From Bradyrhizobium sp. 139 (GTDB taxonomy: Bacteria; Pseudomonadota; Alphaproteobacteria; Rhizobiales; Xanthobacteraceae), in assembly GCF_023074175.1 (NCBI RefSeq), contig NZ_JADPKS010000152.1:1-64000 (forward strand): a stretch of DNA of 64,000 nt, given 5' to 3'. Numbering within the stretch: position 1 is the first letter of the stretch; every line of letters starts with the position of its first letter. A model generated the notes under the pieces. That model saw only the letters and a program-made list of their open reading frames with translations, searched no databases and had not been told where the DNA came from. Positions 20,085-29,600 of this stretch are shown here, in pieces. Both the position numbers and the translations under genes were made by a program.

Positions 20085-20659
20085 TTGTCATTATCGACAA
20101 CTACGACTCTTTCGTCTTCAACATTGCGCGGTATTTTCGGAAGCTTGGTGCAGCAACACGTGTCGTCCGGAACGACGCGATGGATGTGAGCGAACTTGCT
20201 GACCTCAGGCCCCGCGCGGTTGTCATCTCCCCCGGTCCGTGCACTCCAATTGAGGCTGGAATATCGACAGCCGTCGTTCGTGAACTTTCGGGTCAGGTGC
20301 CAATTCTCGGCATTTGTCTCGGACACCAGTGCATTGGGACCGTGTTCGGCGCACGCGTAACGCGCGCACGTCATCCTATGCATGGTCGGCCCTCGTATGT
20401 CACACATGAAGGCGGCGGGCTGTTCAAAGAACTACCGTCTCCACTTTGCGTGGGGCGCTACCATTCGCTTATCGTCGAATTGGATCCGTCATCTGCCCGT
20501 CACCTGACGGTGACAGCACTCTCGGATGATGGGGAACTCATGGCCCTCGCCCATCGCGATCAACCAACATATGGCGTGCAGTTCCATCCGGAGTCGATAC
20601 TCACCCCACAAGGGGACGTACTGTTCGCAAACTTCCTACGGCTTGCAGAGCTTTCTTAA
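20081..20659 (+). CDS. pabA: Aminodeoxychorismate synthase glutamine amidotransferase
   Basis: This class I glutaminase supplies ammonia to PabB. The 192-aa product opens MIVIIDNYDSFVFNIARYF, carries the nucleophile in ILGICLGHQCIG and the His-Glu pair in YGVQFHPESILT. Start is TTG at 20081, overlapping the pabB stop as TTGA, so translation is probably coupled. Length and motifs fit both PabA and TrpG; the partner's PIKGT motif decides for PabA. It appears intact although pabB is frameshifted. No pabC (lyase) is in the window. Confidence 0.85.
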   Translation: MIVIIDNYDSFVFNIARYFRKLGAATRVVRNDAMDVSELADLRPRAVVISPGPCTPIEAGISTAVVRELSGQVPILGICLGHQCIGTVFGARVTRARHPMHGRPSYVTHEGGGLFKELPSPLCVGRYHSLIVELDPSSARHLTVTALSDDGELMALAHRDQPTYGVQFHPESILTPQGDVLFANFLRLAELS

Positions 20660-20679
20660 GGCGGCCGTAGAGGACTGGT

Positions 20680-20830
20680 GCAGCCATAGCGTGGCGCTTC
20701 CGGTCGATCGCTGGCCCGACGACATGCGGCTGTCGGACATCGAGCCGCGGTTCGTTTGAGGCGTCTGTGGCCGGCTCGGCGCCGAGGTTCGGAAATTTCC
20801 ATTTGAATGTCGAAGGGTCCATCGGCGGCA
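20680..20830 (+). pseudogene. Small zinc-ribbon-like protein remnant
   Basis: The text LPVDRWPDDMRLSDIEPRFV is followed by TGA and then GVCGRLGAEVRKFP. This resembles short rhizobial proteins with LSDIEPRFVCxxCGxRGADVRP. The TGA replaces the first Cys codon (TGC or TGT) of the CxxC pair. No start is evident. Confidence 0.35.
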
Positions 20831-21025
20831 TGGGCCATCGGTAGCCTTAAAGACGGCCCTGGCCATGGGGCTTTTGGGGTCGCGGAGGCCGGGGCCGCTG
20901 GAGGCGCTTGAACCTTAGAAGGCCAAGCGAGCGCGAGCTTACTCACAGGTCAAACGGCTGTTCTGTTCGCTTCCGCACATTGGCGATACAGTTCCGATCA
21001 GGAACGGCACAGGGGAGCGGCCGGC

Positions 21026-21211
21026 TCACCCTGGTTTTGCGCTGTGTGAACAACTGGTCACGAGCAGCATGGTTCGGCTGCATTGCCAATCTTGTCCCAA
21101 AGTCGGCTCAAAGAGTGCGCGAGGAGTACCGATTGCCATAGTGGTGCCAGCCGCCACCAAAACAACGGCCGTCAGAGCGAGCATTCGAGAGGTTGTCCAA
21201 TTAAATTGCAT
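21026..21211 (-). CDS. Small secreted protein, unknown function
   Basis: From ATG 21211 the product is 61 aa. A strong Shine-Dalgarno GGAGGG lies 8 bases upstream. The N-terminus MQFNWTTSRMLALTAVVLV continues AAGTTMAIG, a typical signal peptide with possible cleavage after the Ala-rich stretch. The mature part is about 33 residues and contains two Cys (QDWQCSRTM and VTSCSHS) that could form a disulphide. I do not recognise the family. A perfect TGTGA-N6-TCACA palindrome lies 53 bp before the start. The clean reading frame, RBS and operator make it a credible regulated gene among decayed neighbours. Confidence 0.6.
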   Translation of the reverse strand: MQFNWTTSRMLALTAVVLVAAGTTMAIGTPRALFEPTLGQDWQCSRTMLLVTSCSHSAKPG

Positions 21212-21264
21212 GGCGCTTCCCTCCAGTTGAGGCGCGCACGCTATCCCTGGTGATACCTGCCGCT

Positions 21265-21280
21265 TGTGAACTACATCACA
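21265..21280. promoter_or_regulatory. CRP/FNR-family palindrome TGTGA-N6-TCACA
   Basis: The arms TGTGA and TCACA are exact inverted repeats around ACTACA. This is the CRP half-site pair rather than the FixK type (TTGAT...ATCAA). The position, centred about 60 bp before the start codon of the small secreted protein, is suitable for activation. The regulator is inferred only by class. Confidence 0.5.
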
Positions 21281-21483
21281 CGGCTTCCTCAATGCTCATC
21301 ACAACCGCGTGCAGGAGCCCGCCAGTGAGGACAGTTGGGCCTTTTGTGCTCCCGAAGCCAGTTCGCGCTAGTCAAGATTGAGCCTCTTTTGAAGAGCCCT
21401 GACCATAACCTCGACGTGCCCAGCGGCGAACAGTGCACGCGCAAGTTCTGGTCTTGCTGCATTCTCGGGCGGAATGACGGAGG

Positions 21484-22063
21484 TCATGGCTAATCCGGTC
21501 GCCCAAAGCATTCGCGTGCGCGGCGGAGTTGTCGATCGGGGCGCGGCCGTCACCTCGTTGATTCTTCAAGAGGGCGGTGTATGCGGCGTTCGGATTGGTT
21601 CAGAGGAGATTCGCTCGGCGCATGTCATACTTGCAGCTCATTGGGTGCCGGCGAAGAAGCTGCTCAATGACGCCTTTGGGCCGCAGAAGTGGAACGAGCG
21701 GATGCTAACACTGCCGACAATGCCGGCAGCAGCGCTTCAGATGGATCTGGAGGCGCGCCCGTCAACCGCATGACGTTCTCGCCCGGTACCTCGATGACCA
21801 CCTTCTCGGAGCAGTCCCGGACGACGTTCAGGCATGTCCCGGGCGCGTCTCCACCATATTGTCTGAACCGGAAAAGCGCCTCGCCACACGGCCCGACCAA
21901 ATTCTTGCAGAAATCTGCTCGGAAGCCCGTCTGGTCGGCATCGAGTTCGACGGCATCATTCGCGATTGGCGGGTAGTCACACGGCCCGACGACTTCTACT
22001 TGCTCTCGCCCCGAACTGAGGCGCTGCGATCAGAGCAAAGGACACCGATTCCCAGAGAGCCCT
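21484..22063 (+). pseudogene. FAD-dependent oxidoreductase (CrtI/amine-oxidase type) C-terminal remnant
   Basis: Frame 1 (21474-21773) reads GGVCGVRIGSEEIRSAHVIL and FGPQKWNERMLTLPTM. A second frame continues MTFSPGTSMTTFSEQSRTTF, and a third gives ILSEPEKRLATRPDQILAE and IIRDWRVVTRPDDFYLLSP. Together they match the C-terminal half of phytoene-desaturase-like flavoproteins. The dinucleotide-binding N-terminus and the last segment are lost. It runs straight into the next remnant. Confidence 0.55.
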
Positions 22064-22071
22064 TAGAGAGC

Positions 22072-22482
22072 CCTTGCAGGCGATTGAGCTGTTTGAGCAG
22101 CATCTCGTCGAGACCGAACACCAGGTGGAGCGCATCAATCAGTGCTTCGAGTTGCTGGGGCAAGACCGCGCGCGCGAAACCTTGCAAGGGCATGATGGGG
22201 CTTGTCGAGGAAGGCCAACAGATCATCGCCGAAGGCGAAAAAAAGGAGGACGCGGCCGCCGACCTCGCGCTGATTGGAGCGGCGCAGCGTGTGGAGCATT
22301 ATGAGATCTCGGCTTACACGACGGCAAAGAACCTCGCCCAACAACTTCGTCACAGCGCTGTCGTCGCACTGTTGTCGAAGTCGCTGGCTGAAGAAGAGAA
22401 TTCGGATCAGCTACTCAACCAGGTCTCCCGATCGCTGATGTCGGTGGCAAGAATGCCGACCGCACTCGAACAGGCGGAATAG
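22072..22482 (+). pseudogene. DUF892 (YciE/YciF-like) ferritin-fold protein remnant
   Basis: The first block, in one frame, is QAIELFEQHLVETEHQVERI. After a frameshift near 22180 the second block reads MGLVEEGQQIIAEGEKKEDA and ALIGAAQRVEHYEISAYTTA, ending LMSVARMPTALE. These are the helices of the DUF892 four-helix bundle, linked to stress responses. The N-terminal helix is missing, and the sequence abuts the flavoprotein remnant. Confidence 0.65.
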
Positions 22483-22502
22483 TATTTGCCGGCTGCGGCT
22501 AG

Positions 22503-22525
22503 ACGGCGCCGCACGTAGGCGCCGT
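22503..22525. terminator. Hairpin between converging transcripts
   Basis: ACGGCGCC (22503-22510) and GGCGCCGT (22518-22525) form an 8-bp GC-rich stem with a 7-base loop. It lies between the plus-strand DUF892 remnant and the end of the minus-strand reductase gene. The T-run is short, so termination strength is uncertain. Confidence 0.45.
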
Positions 22526-22568
22526 TTCGCTGCAGAACGGCTGGCAACCGGATGGGGTGCGCGCACCT

Positions 22569-23462
22569 CTACGCATAGTTCAGCGGCAGCTTATTGTGGA
22601 TGTGGCAGGCCGCGACAGCGGCGTGCCCGAAGGCGACGGATATCTGGTGCAAGTCGCTGACGACGTCGCCGACCCCGTAGAGACCGCTGATCGTGCTTTG
22701 CTGCTTCTGATCTACCTTCAAAAAACCTTCAGCCGTATGATCCGCTCCCAACGCGAGCGAAAGCTCGGAACGAACCTCGCTCCCCATCGCGGCGTAGATC
22801 GCGTCAAACTCAGCCGAAGAACCGTCGACCAACCGCGCAACGATTTGGCGGTCACGCTTTTCAAGGCGCGCCAAGGCTGCGGTGGTTTGCACCTCTGCCT
22901 CGTCCGTCTTCGCCACCATCGAGCCCTCCTGTAAGTCGTCGATTGGAATGAGCACGACATCCGCCGTGAAGCCGCGAAGAAACCGCGCCTTGCCGATCGC
23001 GTGATCCAGCGGCCCGACAACTCCTATCCTCTTGCCACGCGCCTCGAAGCCGTCACATATCGGACAGTAGCGGAGCAGGCTCTGCGCGACGGCACTCACC
23101 CAGTCCTTCATGGGGGGATGCCGATCGACGATCCCAGTCGCGAGCACGACTTTGGACGCCCGGATGTTTGTGCCACGCACAGAGGCAACGAAGCCGCCCG
23201 TCTCTCCCGAGAGGGTATCTACTGTGCCCTCGACCAGTTGAACGCCGAGCGCCGCCACCTGCTCCTTCATGCGCGCGAGCAGTTCGACACCCGATATTCC
23301 GTGTGTGAATGCAGGCAAGTTATGGCTCTCGGGAATCAAGGCTGCGCGGCTGGCGTTCGCGTCGATGATCACGACCTTTCGTTTGAACCTCGCAAGGTAG
23401 ATTGCTGCCATGAGCCCGCCAGGGCCCGCACCTACAATCAACGCGTCCACTTTCCCATGCAT
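22569..23462 (-). CDS. Thioredoxin-reductase-like FAD/NAD(P) oxidoreductase
   Basis: From ATG 23462 the product is 297 aa (a TTG three codons earlier is possible). It has the FAD Rossmann motif LIVGAGPGGLMAAIYLARF, the ATG link VVLATGIVDRHPPM, a CPICDG redox-type site and the terminal FAD motif YGVGDVVSDLHQISVAFGHA. This is the TrxR fold. The usual CATC dithiol is CPIC here, as in TrxR-like proteins that may not use thioredoxin. The NAD(P)-binding region GVVGPLDHAIGKARFL lacks a standard GxGxxA pattern, so cofactor preference is unclear. It is last in an apparent stress operon, 43 bp after the GlsB gene. Confidence 0.78.
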   Translation of the reverse strand: MHGKVDALIVGAGPGGLMAAIYLARFKRKVVIIDANASRAALIPESHNLPAFTHGISGVELLARMKEQVAALGVQLVEGTVDTLSGETGGFVASVRGTNIRASKVVLATGIVDRHPPMKDWVSAVAQSLLRYCPICDGFEARGKRIGVVGPLDHAIGKARFLRGFTADVVLIPIDDLQEGSMVAKTDEAEVQTTAALARLEKRDRQIVARLVDGSSAEFDAIYAAMGSEVRSELSLALGADHTAEGFLKVDQKQQSTISGLYGVGDVVSDLHQISVAFGHAAVAACHIHNKLPLNYA

Positions 23463-23505
23463 GCGGAACAATCGTCTGGATGCCGAAAACGTGCGGCAGA
23501 GTTGC

Positions 23506-23766
23506 TCAAATCGTCCTACGCCTTCCGGCGACGAACCCGTAAATCAGCAACACGATGATAGCCCCGACGATCGCGCCGACGAGACCGGCTCCCTCCCCAG
23601 GGCGGTACCATTCGAGCGACTGCCCAAGAAAAGTTGCAACGAATGCCCCGACGATGCCCAGGACGGTGGTGAGGATAAATCCCGACGGCTCGTTGTCGCC
23701 AGGCATGATGAACTTGGCAACGACCCCCGCGGCAAAGCCGATAATTATCGTCCATATCACACTCAT
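23506..23766 (-). CDS. GlsB/YeaQ/YmgE-family membrane protein
   Basis: The 86-aa product from ATG 23766, behind a GAGGAG site, has three hydrophobic segments: VIWTIIIGFAAGVVAKFIMP, FILTTVLGIVGAFVATFLGQ and LVGAIVGAIIVLLIYGFVAG. The Gly-rich helices and the intervening PGD motif (MPGDNEPSG) are the family signature. Members are small inner-membrane proteins induced by general or envelope stress. Mechanism is unknown. It sits 28 bp after the YidB-like gene and appears intact. Confidence 0.85.
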   Translation of the reverse strand: MSVIWTIIIGFAAGVVAKFIMPGDNEPSGFILTTVLGIVGAFVATFLGQSLEWYRPGEGAGLVGAIVGAIIVLLIYGFVAGRRRTI

Positions 23767-23794
23767 CCTTGGGCTCCTCGCGATTCTTAAAAGG

Positions 23795-24172
23795 TTACGC
23801 ATTCCGGTCCGGCAGGCAGCCGCCGGGCGTATACTTGTCCACGGCCGCCGGAAGCTCACGCGATAGCCTCGCCAGCAGCTCTTCCTGCGGAAGGCCGGTC
23901 TGCTGCTCCAGCGCAGCAAAGATGTCCGTCCCAATCGCTTGCTTGAGCTGAGGCGGCGAGATGTCCTTGTTCGGCCCGTCGTTGATCCAAGATTGGGCGG
24001 CATCCGCTTGGCCGTTCTGCTTGAATCGTTCGAGGAGCTCTCCGAGCCCGCTGCTCAGAAGACCGTCCACGCCAGATCCGCCTACCTGAGCGCGAGCCCA
24101 CAGCGTTTGCGAGGAAGTCTCGTCCTGTCCCTGAGAAGCGGCTTGCCCGATTTGGGTATCAAATTCGCTCAT
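23795..24172 (-). CDS. YidB-like (DUF937) protein
   Basis: The 125-aa product has SGVDGLLSSGLGELLERFKQ, then AAQSWINDGPNKDISPPQLK and FAALEQQTGLPQEELLARLS, ending LPAAVDKYTPGG. These are the YidB/DUF937 landmarks (WINxGPNxxIS and LPxxVDxxTPxG). The N-terminal 28 residues are polar. The start overlaps the stop of the upstream DUF3618 remnant as ATGA, indicating an operon. Function is unknown; the context suggests stress. Confidence 0.75.
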   Translation of the reverse strand: MSEFDTQIGQAASQGQDETSSQTLWARAQVGGSGVDGLLSSGLGELLERFKQNGQADAAQSWINDGPNKDISPPQLKQAIGTDIFAALEQQTGLPQEELLARLSRELPAAVDKYTPGGCLPDRNA

Positions 24173-25147
24173 GAGGATTTCTCTTCGGTTCGAGAAGGAT
24201 TGAACGCCGCCGTTACGATGTCGCCGGCCGCTTCCTTCAATGTTTCGGACATATCCTGGGTCATGCGACTGGCGTGTTTGCCGAGATCCGCCTGGGACAC
24301 GCTCTTTGCGGCAGCATCGGCCGCCGACAGCGCGGCATCCTTGGCTGTCTCGAATCCGGACTGGGCGGCCTTACCGGCAGCGCGCTTGGCACTATCGCTT
24401 GCCTTACCGACTGCGGCAGCTTCCGCCTTGGTGTCAGGAAGGGACGCTGCGATGATTGCGCCGATCGCAACTCCGAGGCCAGCGATCAGGGCGGCGTTGT
24501 CACGGATCGTCTGCCGGGCGGTTTCCGGGGCCGCGGTAGCCTTGTCGCGAACGGTCGAGCCAATTTGCTCGATCTTGTCTTTGGCGGTTTCCGCGGCGGC
24601 ATCTATGCCGGCCTTCACTTGTCCGTGGTCCGCGCCGCCCGATCCTTCAGGTCGTCGGCCATTCCGGCCGCTCCGGCTTGAGCCTCGTCCGCCATGTCGG
24701 TGGCCTGCGCCCTGTCTGCTCGCCAAGGAACTGGACACGCTCGGCAGCATCCGCCGCCATTTCCTTGACCGTTTCGACCGTCGGAGCCGCTGCCTCCGCT
24801 GTGCGGGTCCGCACGGTCTTCGAAGTTAGAGCGAGGCCTGCGCCGATCATTAAGAGGGGAAGCGGGAAGCCCCGTGCCAGCCGCAGGGCGGGCACCGCAA
24901 CCGCGGTCCCAGCCGCGATCGCCTGCATCGGGTTTTCCATGGCTAGCTGCTTGAGCGTGTCGAGCCAGCCCTGGGTTTTGCGACTGACGAACTCGGAGGC
25001 TTCCGACTTGATGGCTTGGGGCGAGACCTTGTGGCGGAGGTCTTCTGTGGTGTCGGTGATCTGCGCCCTCAACCGATCGACGGTCGCTGCAAGCTGCGCC
25101 CGGCTCCGCTCGGACTCGCGCCTTAACTCCTCAACGGATCGTGGCAT
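24169..25147 (-). pseudogene. DUF3618 protein with two frameshifts
   Basis: The N-terminal DUF3618 helix is clear (MPRSVEELRRESERSRAQLA then TVDRLRAQITDTTEDLRHKV), followed by a hydrophobic stretch (FPLPLLMIGAGLALTSKTVR). Near 24700 the frame changes to give ATDMADEAQAGAAGMADDLK, then near 24630 changes again to VKAGIDAAAETAKDKIEQIG. A second membrane segment follows (NAALIAGLGVAIGAIIAASL), and then the Ala-rich tail to 24169. A continuous version would be about 325 residues. Such proteins are membrane-anchored and stress-associated. Two indels suggest decay rather than one sequencing error. Confidence 0.65.
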
Positions 25148-25186
25148 GGCCGTAACCGCCTATCGTTCTTGTTTGAAAGCGAACTC

Positions 25187-25500
25187 ACGCTTTGTTGAAT
25201 CGTTCCTCCGCGGATTTGGGGCCCCGGTTTCCGTCGGACCTGAAGACTCGTTCCCATTCCCGAGCCCGGCGTACAGCCCCTCCAGCTTCTCCTTCGGCTT
25301 CTCTCAACGAGCCTCTTCGGCTTGAGAGCGATTTTCGACCATCGCGCGTTCGGCTTCGATGGTGCTCGCCACTTGATCATGCTCCCGCTCGGATTTCTCG
25401 AGTGCTGCTTGCGCCTTCACGACTGCCTGTTGGCGCCGCTCGCGCGCCTTCTCCCTGGCTCCGCGTTTCAGCCTTCGCTTCAACCTTCTTCTCCCTTTCG
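25187..25500 (-). pseudogene. Lys/Glu-rich coiled-coil ORF remnant
   Basis: A minus-strand frame reads REKARERRQQAVVKAQAALE, then KSEREHDQVASTIEAERAMV and AEEAR before a stop. A neighbouring frame continues with AREWERVFRSDGNRG and SAEERFNKA to 25187. The pattern is a charged coiled coil, similar to short TolA-like or hypothetical proteins placed before DUF3618 genes. No start can be fixed. Confidence 0.35.
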
Positions 25501-26074
25501 AAAGCCAGGGAGGCTTGCCCGCTGCTTTAACGGGTGAAGGAACGGACGGCGGAAGCAGACCGGCACATCGGATGGTGGTCGCGCGGACAACCGCGGCTAG
25601 TGGATATTTTCATCACCTATACGAAATATTCCTGAAACCCGCTGCTTCTATCCTCGGGCCGGCACAGGGGGTGAATTTGATCATCTGGTTTTTATCCGCC
25701 TTGTGCAGACTTCAGGGTCGCCGACAGGCGGCCCTTTCTTCGTTCCTATCGCGGCGTCCTAACGAGGACGGCCATTATGCCAAAGGAAAATTGCCTGATC
25801 GTTCTTGCTGCCGGAAGACAATTGGATTTGTACGGGGCGAAGCCTCTCGCGTCGCAAAAGAAAGCAGTGCTGATTGGTGGAGCGATCGCCTCGAGATAGG
25901 CACGCGGTTTTGTTTTGTTGAGGATAAGGCCAAAGCGGCGTTCGCGCTAACCTGCGACAGCTTCGGCATTGCCTGCCGAGACGGCTAGCTCAAACAGACC
26001 CAAGCACCGAAACGCGCAGCGTGAATCGGCGAGCCTTGAGGAGCAATGGGTCTCACTGAGCTGGGGCTTTTTTG
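25501..26074. other. No gene; one plus-strand hairpin
   Basis: No supported coding sequence. GGGTCGCC-GACA-GGCGGCCC at 25715-25734, followed by TTTCTT, looks like a rho-independent terminator reading on the plus strand. I see no plus-strand gene that it would serve, so it may be a leftover. Confidence 0.35.
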
Positions 26075-26561
26075 TCATCGAAGTCGGCGGCTTCGGCGTT
26101 CCGCTTTTCGGGGAGGCATCGCGCCGTATTTCTTCCGCTTGGTGCCGGGCCGAGTCCGCCATCGGGAAGTCGCTGCTGTGTATGCAGCTTCCGCCTTCTC
26201 GGCTTGCGCGCAGTGGCGACGGCCGCGATATGCTTCGATTCGCGAGGCTGGGAAGTGCGACACGAACCGTTGCAAACCGGTGGATCGGAAGCCCTGCACG
26301 GTTCGTTCCCGTTTTCGCAGCGGCACATGCGAATGCTCAACGCGATCGTCAGCCCCTTGTGCCAGCGATGCTCGACTTGCGGCATCTGGGTCTTTGCCGC
26401 GCCCGCAATTTGTCGGTGGTCATGCGCCTGGGCCCGCAGCCCCGCTTCTTCAGCAACCGGGTCGGCAGGCGCTTGGCAGCCTTGGCCTTGCGGGCAGTTG
26501 GACGATCTCGTCGAGCACATAGGATGCGCTCGAGGTACCCGAGCGCGAGGTTGGTTGGCAT
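26075..26561 (-). mobile_element. IS6-family transposase C-terminal remnant (left of the mega-effector)
   Basis: Minus-strand frames give KRLPTRLLKKRGCGPRRMTT with DKLRA, then a block with VEHRWHKGL, and MPLRKRERTVQGFRSTGLQR. These match the C-terminal part of IS6-family transposases (LLKKxGxxPRxMITDKL, VEHRxHKGLNNRAENSHxP, LRKRERxMQGFRSPG). Several frameshifts are present. A similar remnant lies at 36340-36691 in the same orientation. Confidence 0.65.
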
Positions 26562-26651
26562 AACCTGCTGCGGATAAGCCGGAGCTCGCTCAAACCACCA
26601 CCTACCAGGGCAGCGAATTAGACCTTTTCCGCTGTGGGAATCTCAAGTGAG

Positions 26652-29600
26652 TCAGCCAACAAGCTCGTTGGTATTGGAGGCTGACTGAGTGGCGGCCGCT
26701 TCGCCGCGAAGATAGGCGTGCAGCGCCTTCACGCAGGGATCCGCATTCTTTTTGTCTTGTTTGCGGGGCGGCACGAACGTGATATCGGCTTGTGCATAAA
26801 GCGGCGTGCGCTCGCGCATCAGTCGGCTGATTGTCTGATCCCGGTCGGGGCCTTGCAGCAGCGGGCGGTTGATACCTTTCCTAAGGCGATGTTGGATCAC
26901 GTCGAAGTCGGTGTTGAGCCAGATCGAGACGGCTTTCTCCCCGACGAGACGCCGGGTCGGCTCATGCATGATCGAGCCGCCACCAGTCGCGATCACCGCG
27001 GGCCCTTCATTGAGCACACGCGCGATTACCCTCGCTTCGAGCTCCCTGAACCACTCCTCGCCATGGGTATCGAAAATCTGCGGTATCTCTTTACCGGCAT
27101 CTTTTTGGATTTTTTGGTCGGTATCGATGAAGGGCAGCCGCAGTCGCTCGGCGATGGCCGGGCCAATGGTGGATTTTCCGGCGCTCGGCATGCCGACAAG
27201 CACGATCGGCCGCACGCCGAGGGCCGCGATAATCTCGCTTGCCTCCGTTGACCTGGCGATCTCGGGCATTCTTGATTGTTCGAAAGCTCGCAATCCAAAT
27301 GCCGCAGCGGCGCCGCCCTTACGATCTCCTTCGGCTCCCCAGTGGTGTATGCCCAGGGCGCCGTCGGGGATCGCAATCTGTGTGCAGACCTCTCTCGTCC
27401 GCTGCACCAGTTTCTCGGCCTTAGGTTGCTCCAAAGCATCCTCGCTTGATTGCCGCCGCAGCCTGCCGAGAATTTTATAGGTGTCGTGATTGGCAAGCTT
27501 GGCTTGATAGCTGCCTGGCGTGTGGAACTCCACTTCGAAGCGATAAGCTTCCGCCGTGGTGAGGACTGTCTTGATGCCGACGAAAGTCGGACTGCGCATT
27601 CTGAACCAGTTGGTTGTCTGGCGTTCGGTGTAGTCCCGCTCCTCAAAGGCCAGCATGGCTTTCTTGAAGGCACGTGTAAAATCCTTGTCAGGAATTTCTA
27701 AGACGTGGCGTACGGCGTTGCTGAAGAGCTGTGGGGCGCTGCCGGGCGGGATGCTCATGCCGGTGAGCTGATCTGTCATGGAGGCATGCGATTTCAAGCG
27801 GCGCTCCAGATGGGGCATCTTCACTTCGATGCCGGCTTCCGCAAGGATTCCGGCAATCTCGCGTGCCGCTGCGGTGATTTTCCTCTCTTCCGCTATAGCT
27901 CGGTCAGCCTCATTTTGGGCGCGTTCTGAGGCCTCCTCGCGGGTCAGCGTGATCATGTCAGCATCGTCGGCGGCGGGCCGGAGGCCGGAGGGTTTGCGCA
28001 AAATGCCCTGCTCCGCAGCGAGTTTGATCGAGGTCTCCATGATTGAAGCCGCCAGAGTGGGGTTGTCCCTCAGATCCTCCAAGGTCGCATCGACATCAAA
28101 CCTTCCGTGGGCGAGGGTCGCCGCCACGCCCTTGACGTAGGGCACGGACTTCAAGCCCGGCGTCTCGTAGAGGAGCCGCTGAAGGTGACTGCTCTTCTGG
28201 AAAAAGAGGTTGGCGCCAGTATCGGATTTATAGGCATCAGTGCCGACCTTGATGCCGAGGCTCAGCAAGTTGTTTGCGCTTTTTACGAGGTCGTCCGCAT
28301 TGTAACCATCCGGGCGGGGATCGATGCGGGGAGGATAGTGGTCGAGTAAAAGCTGGATGCGGTCTCGTGGCTGAGGCGTTGCCGGATAGGTCTCCGCCAG
28401 ATCCGGGAAAAGATTGCAGAGCCTTGCGCTGAGGCTCGGGTTTGCGGCGTTCGAGCTTTCGATTGTTTCGGGCAGGGGTTGCTCATTCGGCTTCACTGCC
28501 CATGCCGCTAGGTCGTCGACGAGCAACTCGGCCATTTCGCGAGCAACCAGATGTTTGGCGACCTCAATCTCGCTCCTCGCTCTCGCAAACGTGTTCTGGA
28601 TATCCTGGCTACTCACCTCTTCCTGGCCCAACAGCTGACGGATCTCTCGCCTGAGCTCGTGGTGAACGCCCTCATAGGTGCCAAAGACAGCACGCTCGGC
28701 AAACCAGCGTTGTGCTTCATGGGATTGAGCCAGAAAGTTTCGCTGCAGGCAGCTATAGGTTTCCAGGACATCCTGCGTGGCGGCGAGGATCTGGCGGGCG
28801 CGACCGAACTGGTAATTGTCGCCCTCAAGCGCCGGGGTATGCGACTTTGGCGGCTTCAGCGACGGAAGTCCGAGAGCTTGCTCCTTGCGATCGAACTGGC
28901 GCACATGCTCATAAAGCTGCGGCCGGTCGCCGACGATGACGACGGTGTCCCCGTCGAAATCCCCGTCAAGTTTTTTCTGTTCACCGATCGGGACGGCAAC
29001 CAACGAGCCCGGAGCGAACACCTCGGTAGCCTGCAGGATGCCGACGCACTCGAGCGGCGTGTCCACCTTGGCGCGGTCCTTGCTCGAGGTCCAGCTCGAA
29101 TGGCATTTGACGTCCTCGGCAGACATCACCAGCCCACGGTCGGCGTAGCCGGCCGGCCACATCTTATCCGGCACAACCATCAGAATGCCTTTGGCAAAAA
29201 AAGTCGGATCGTCGCCCGCCAGTTCCTTCCCCGACTTCTGGGCGACATTGAAGCTGTATTGGATGGCTGTGCAGTTTTCGAGGAACACAGCGGTCGGGTC
29301 GCCCTTAACGGCCGACTTGACTCGCTCGGCGGCAAACGGGCGCAGATTGGGCTTGTCGTAGGGCGAGCGCCCGATCAGCACGCCGCTCGCCGCCATCAAC
29401 GTCTCGCTCTTGAGCGTCGGCACATGGAGACAGTCATCGCTGGACGGTACGGCAACTGCGCCGGGACCGTCGATGTGTCCGGCCGTCACGGTGCGAAACA
29501 ACTCTTCAGACGTCAACTCTCGCCCTTGTCTGCTCTCGAGCCAGGTTTTGGCCTTCTCCCGCGCCTCATCGGTCACCGGCTCGCTTCGGGGATAGTGTTG

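Noticed and set aside
21368..21553. 61-codon minus-strand ORF (LARALFAAGHVEVMVRALQ)
   Set aside because: It looks faintly protein-like but overlaps the oxidoreductase remnant and has no start or family match I can defend.
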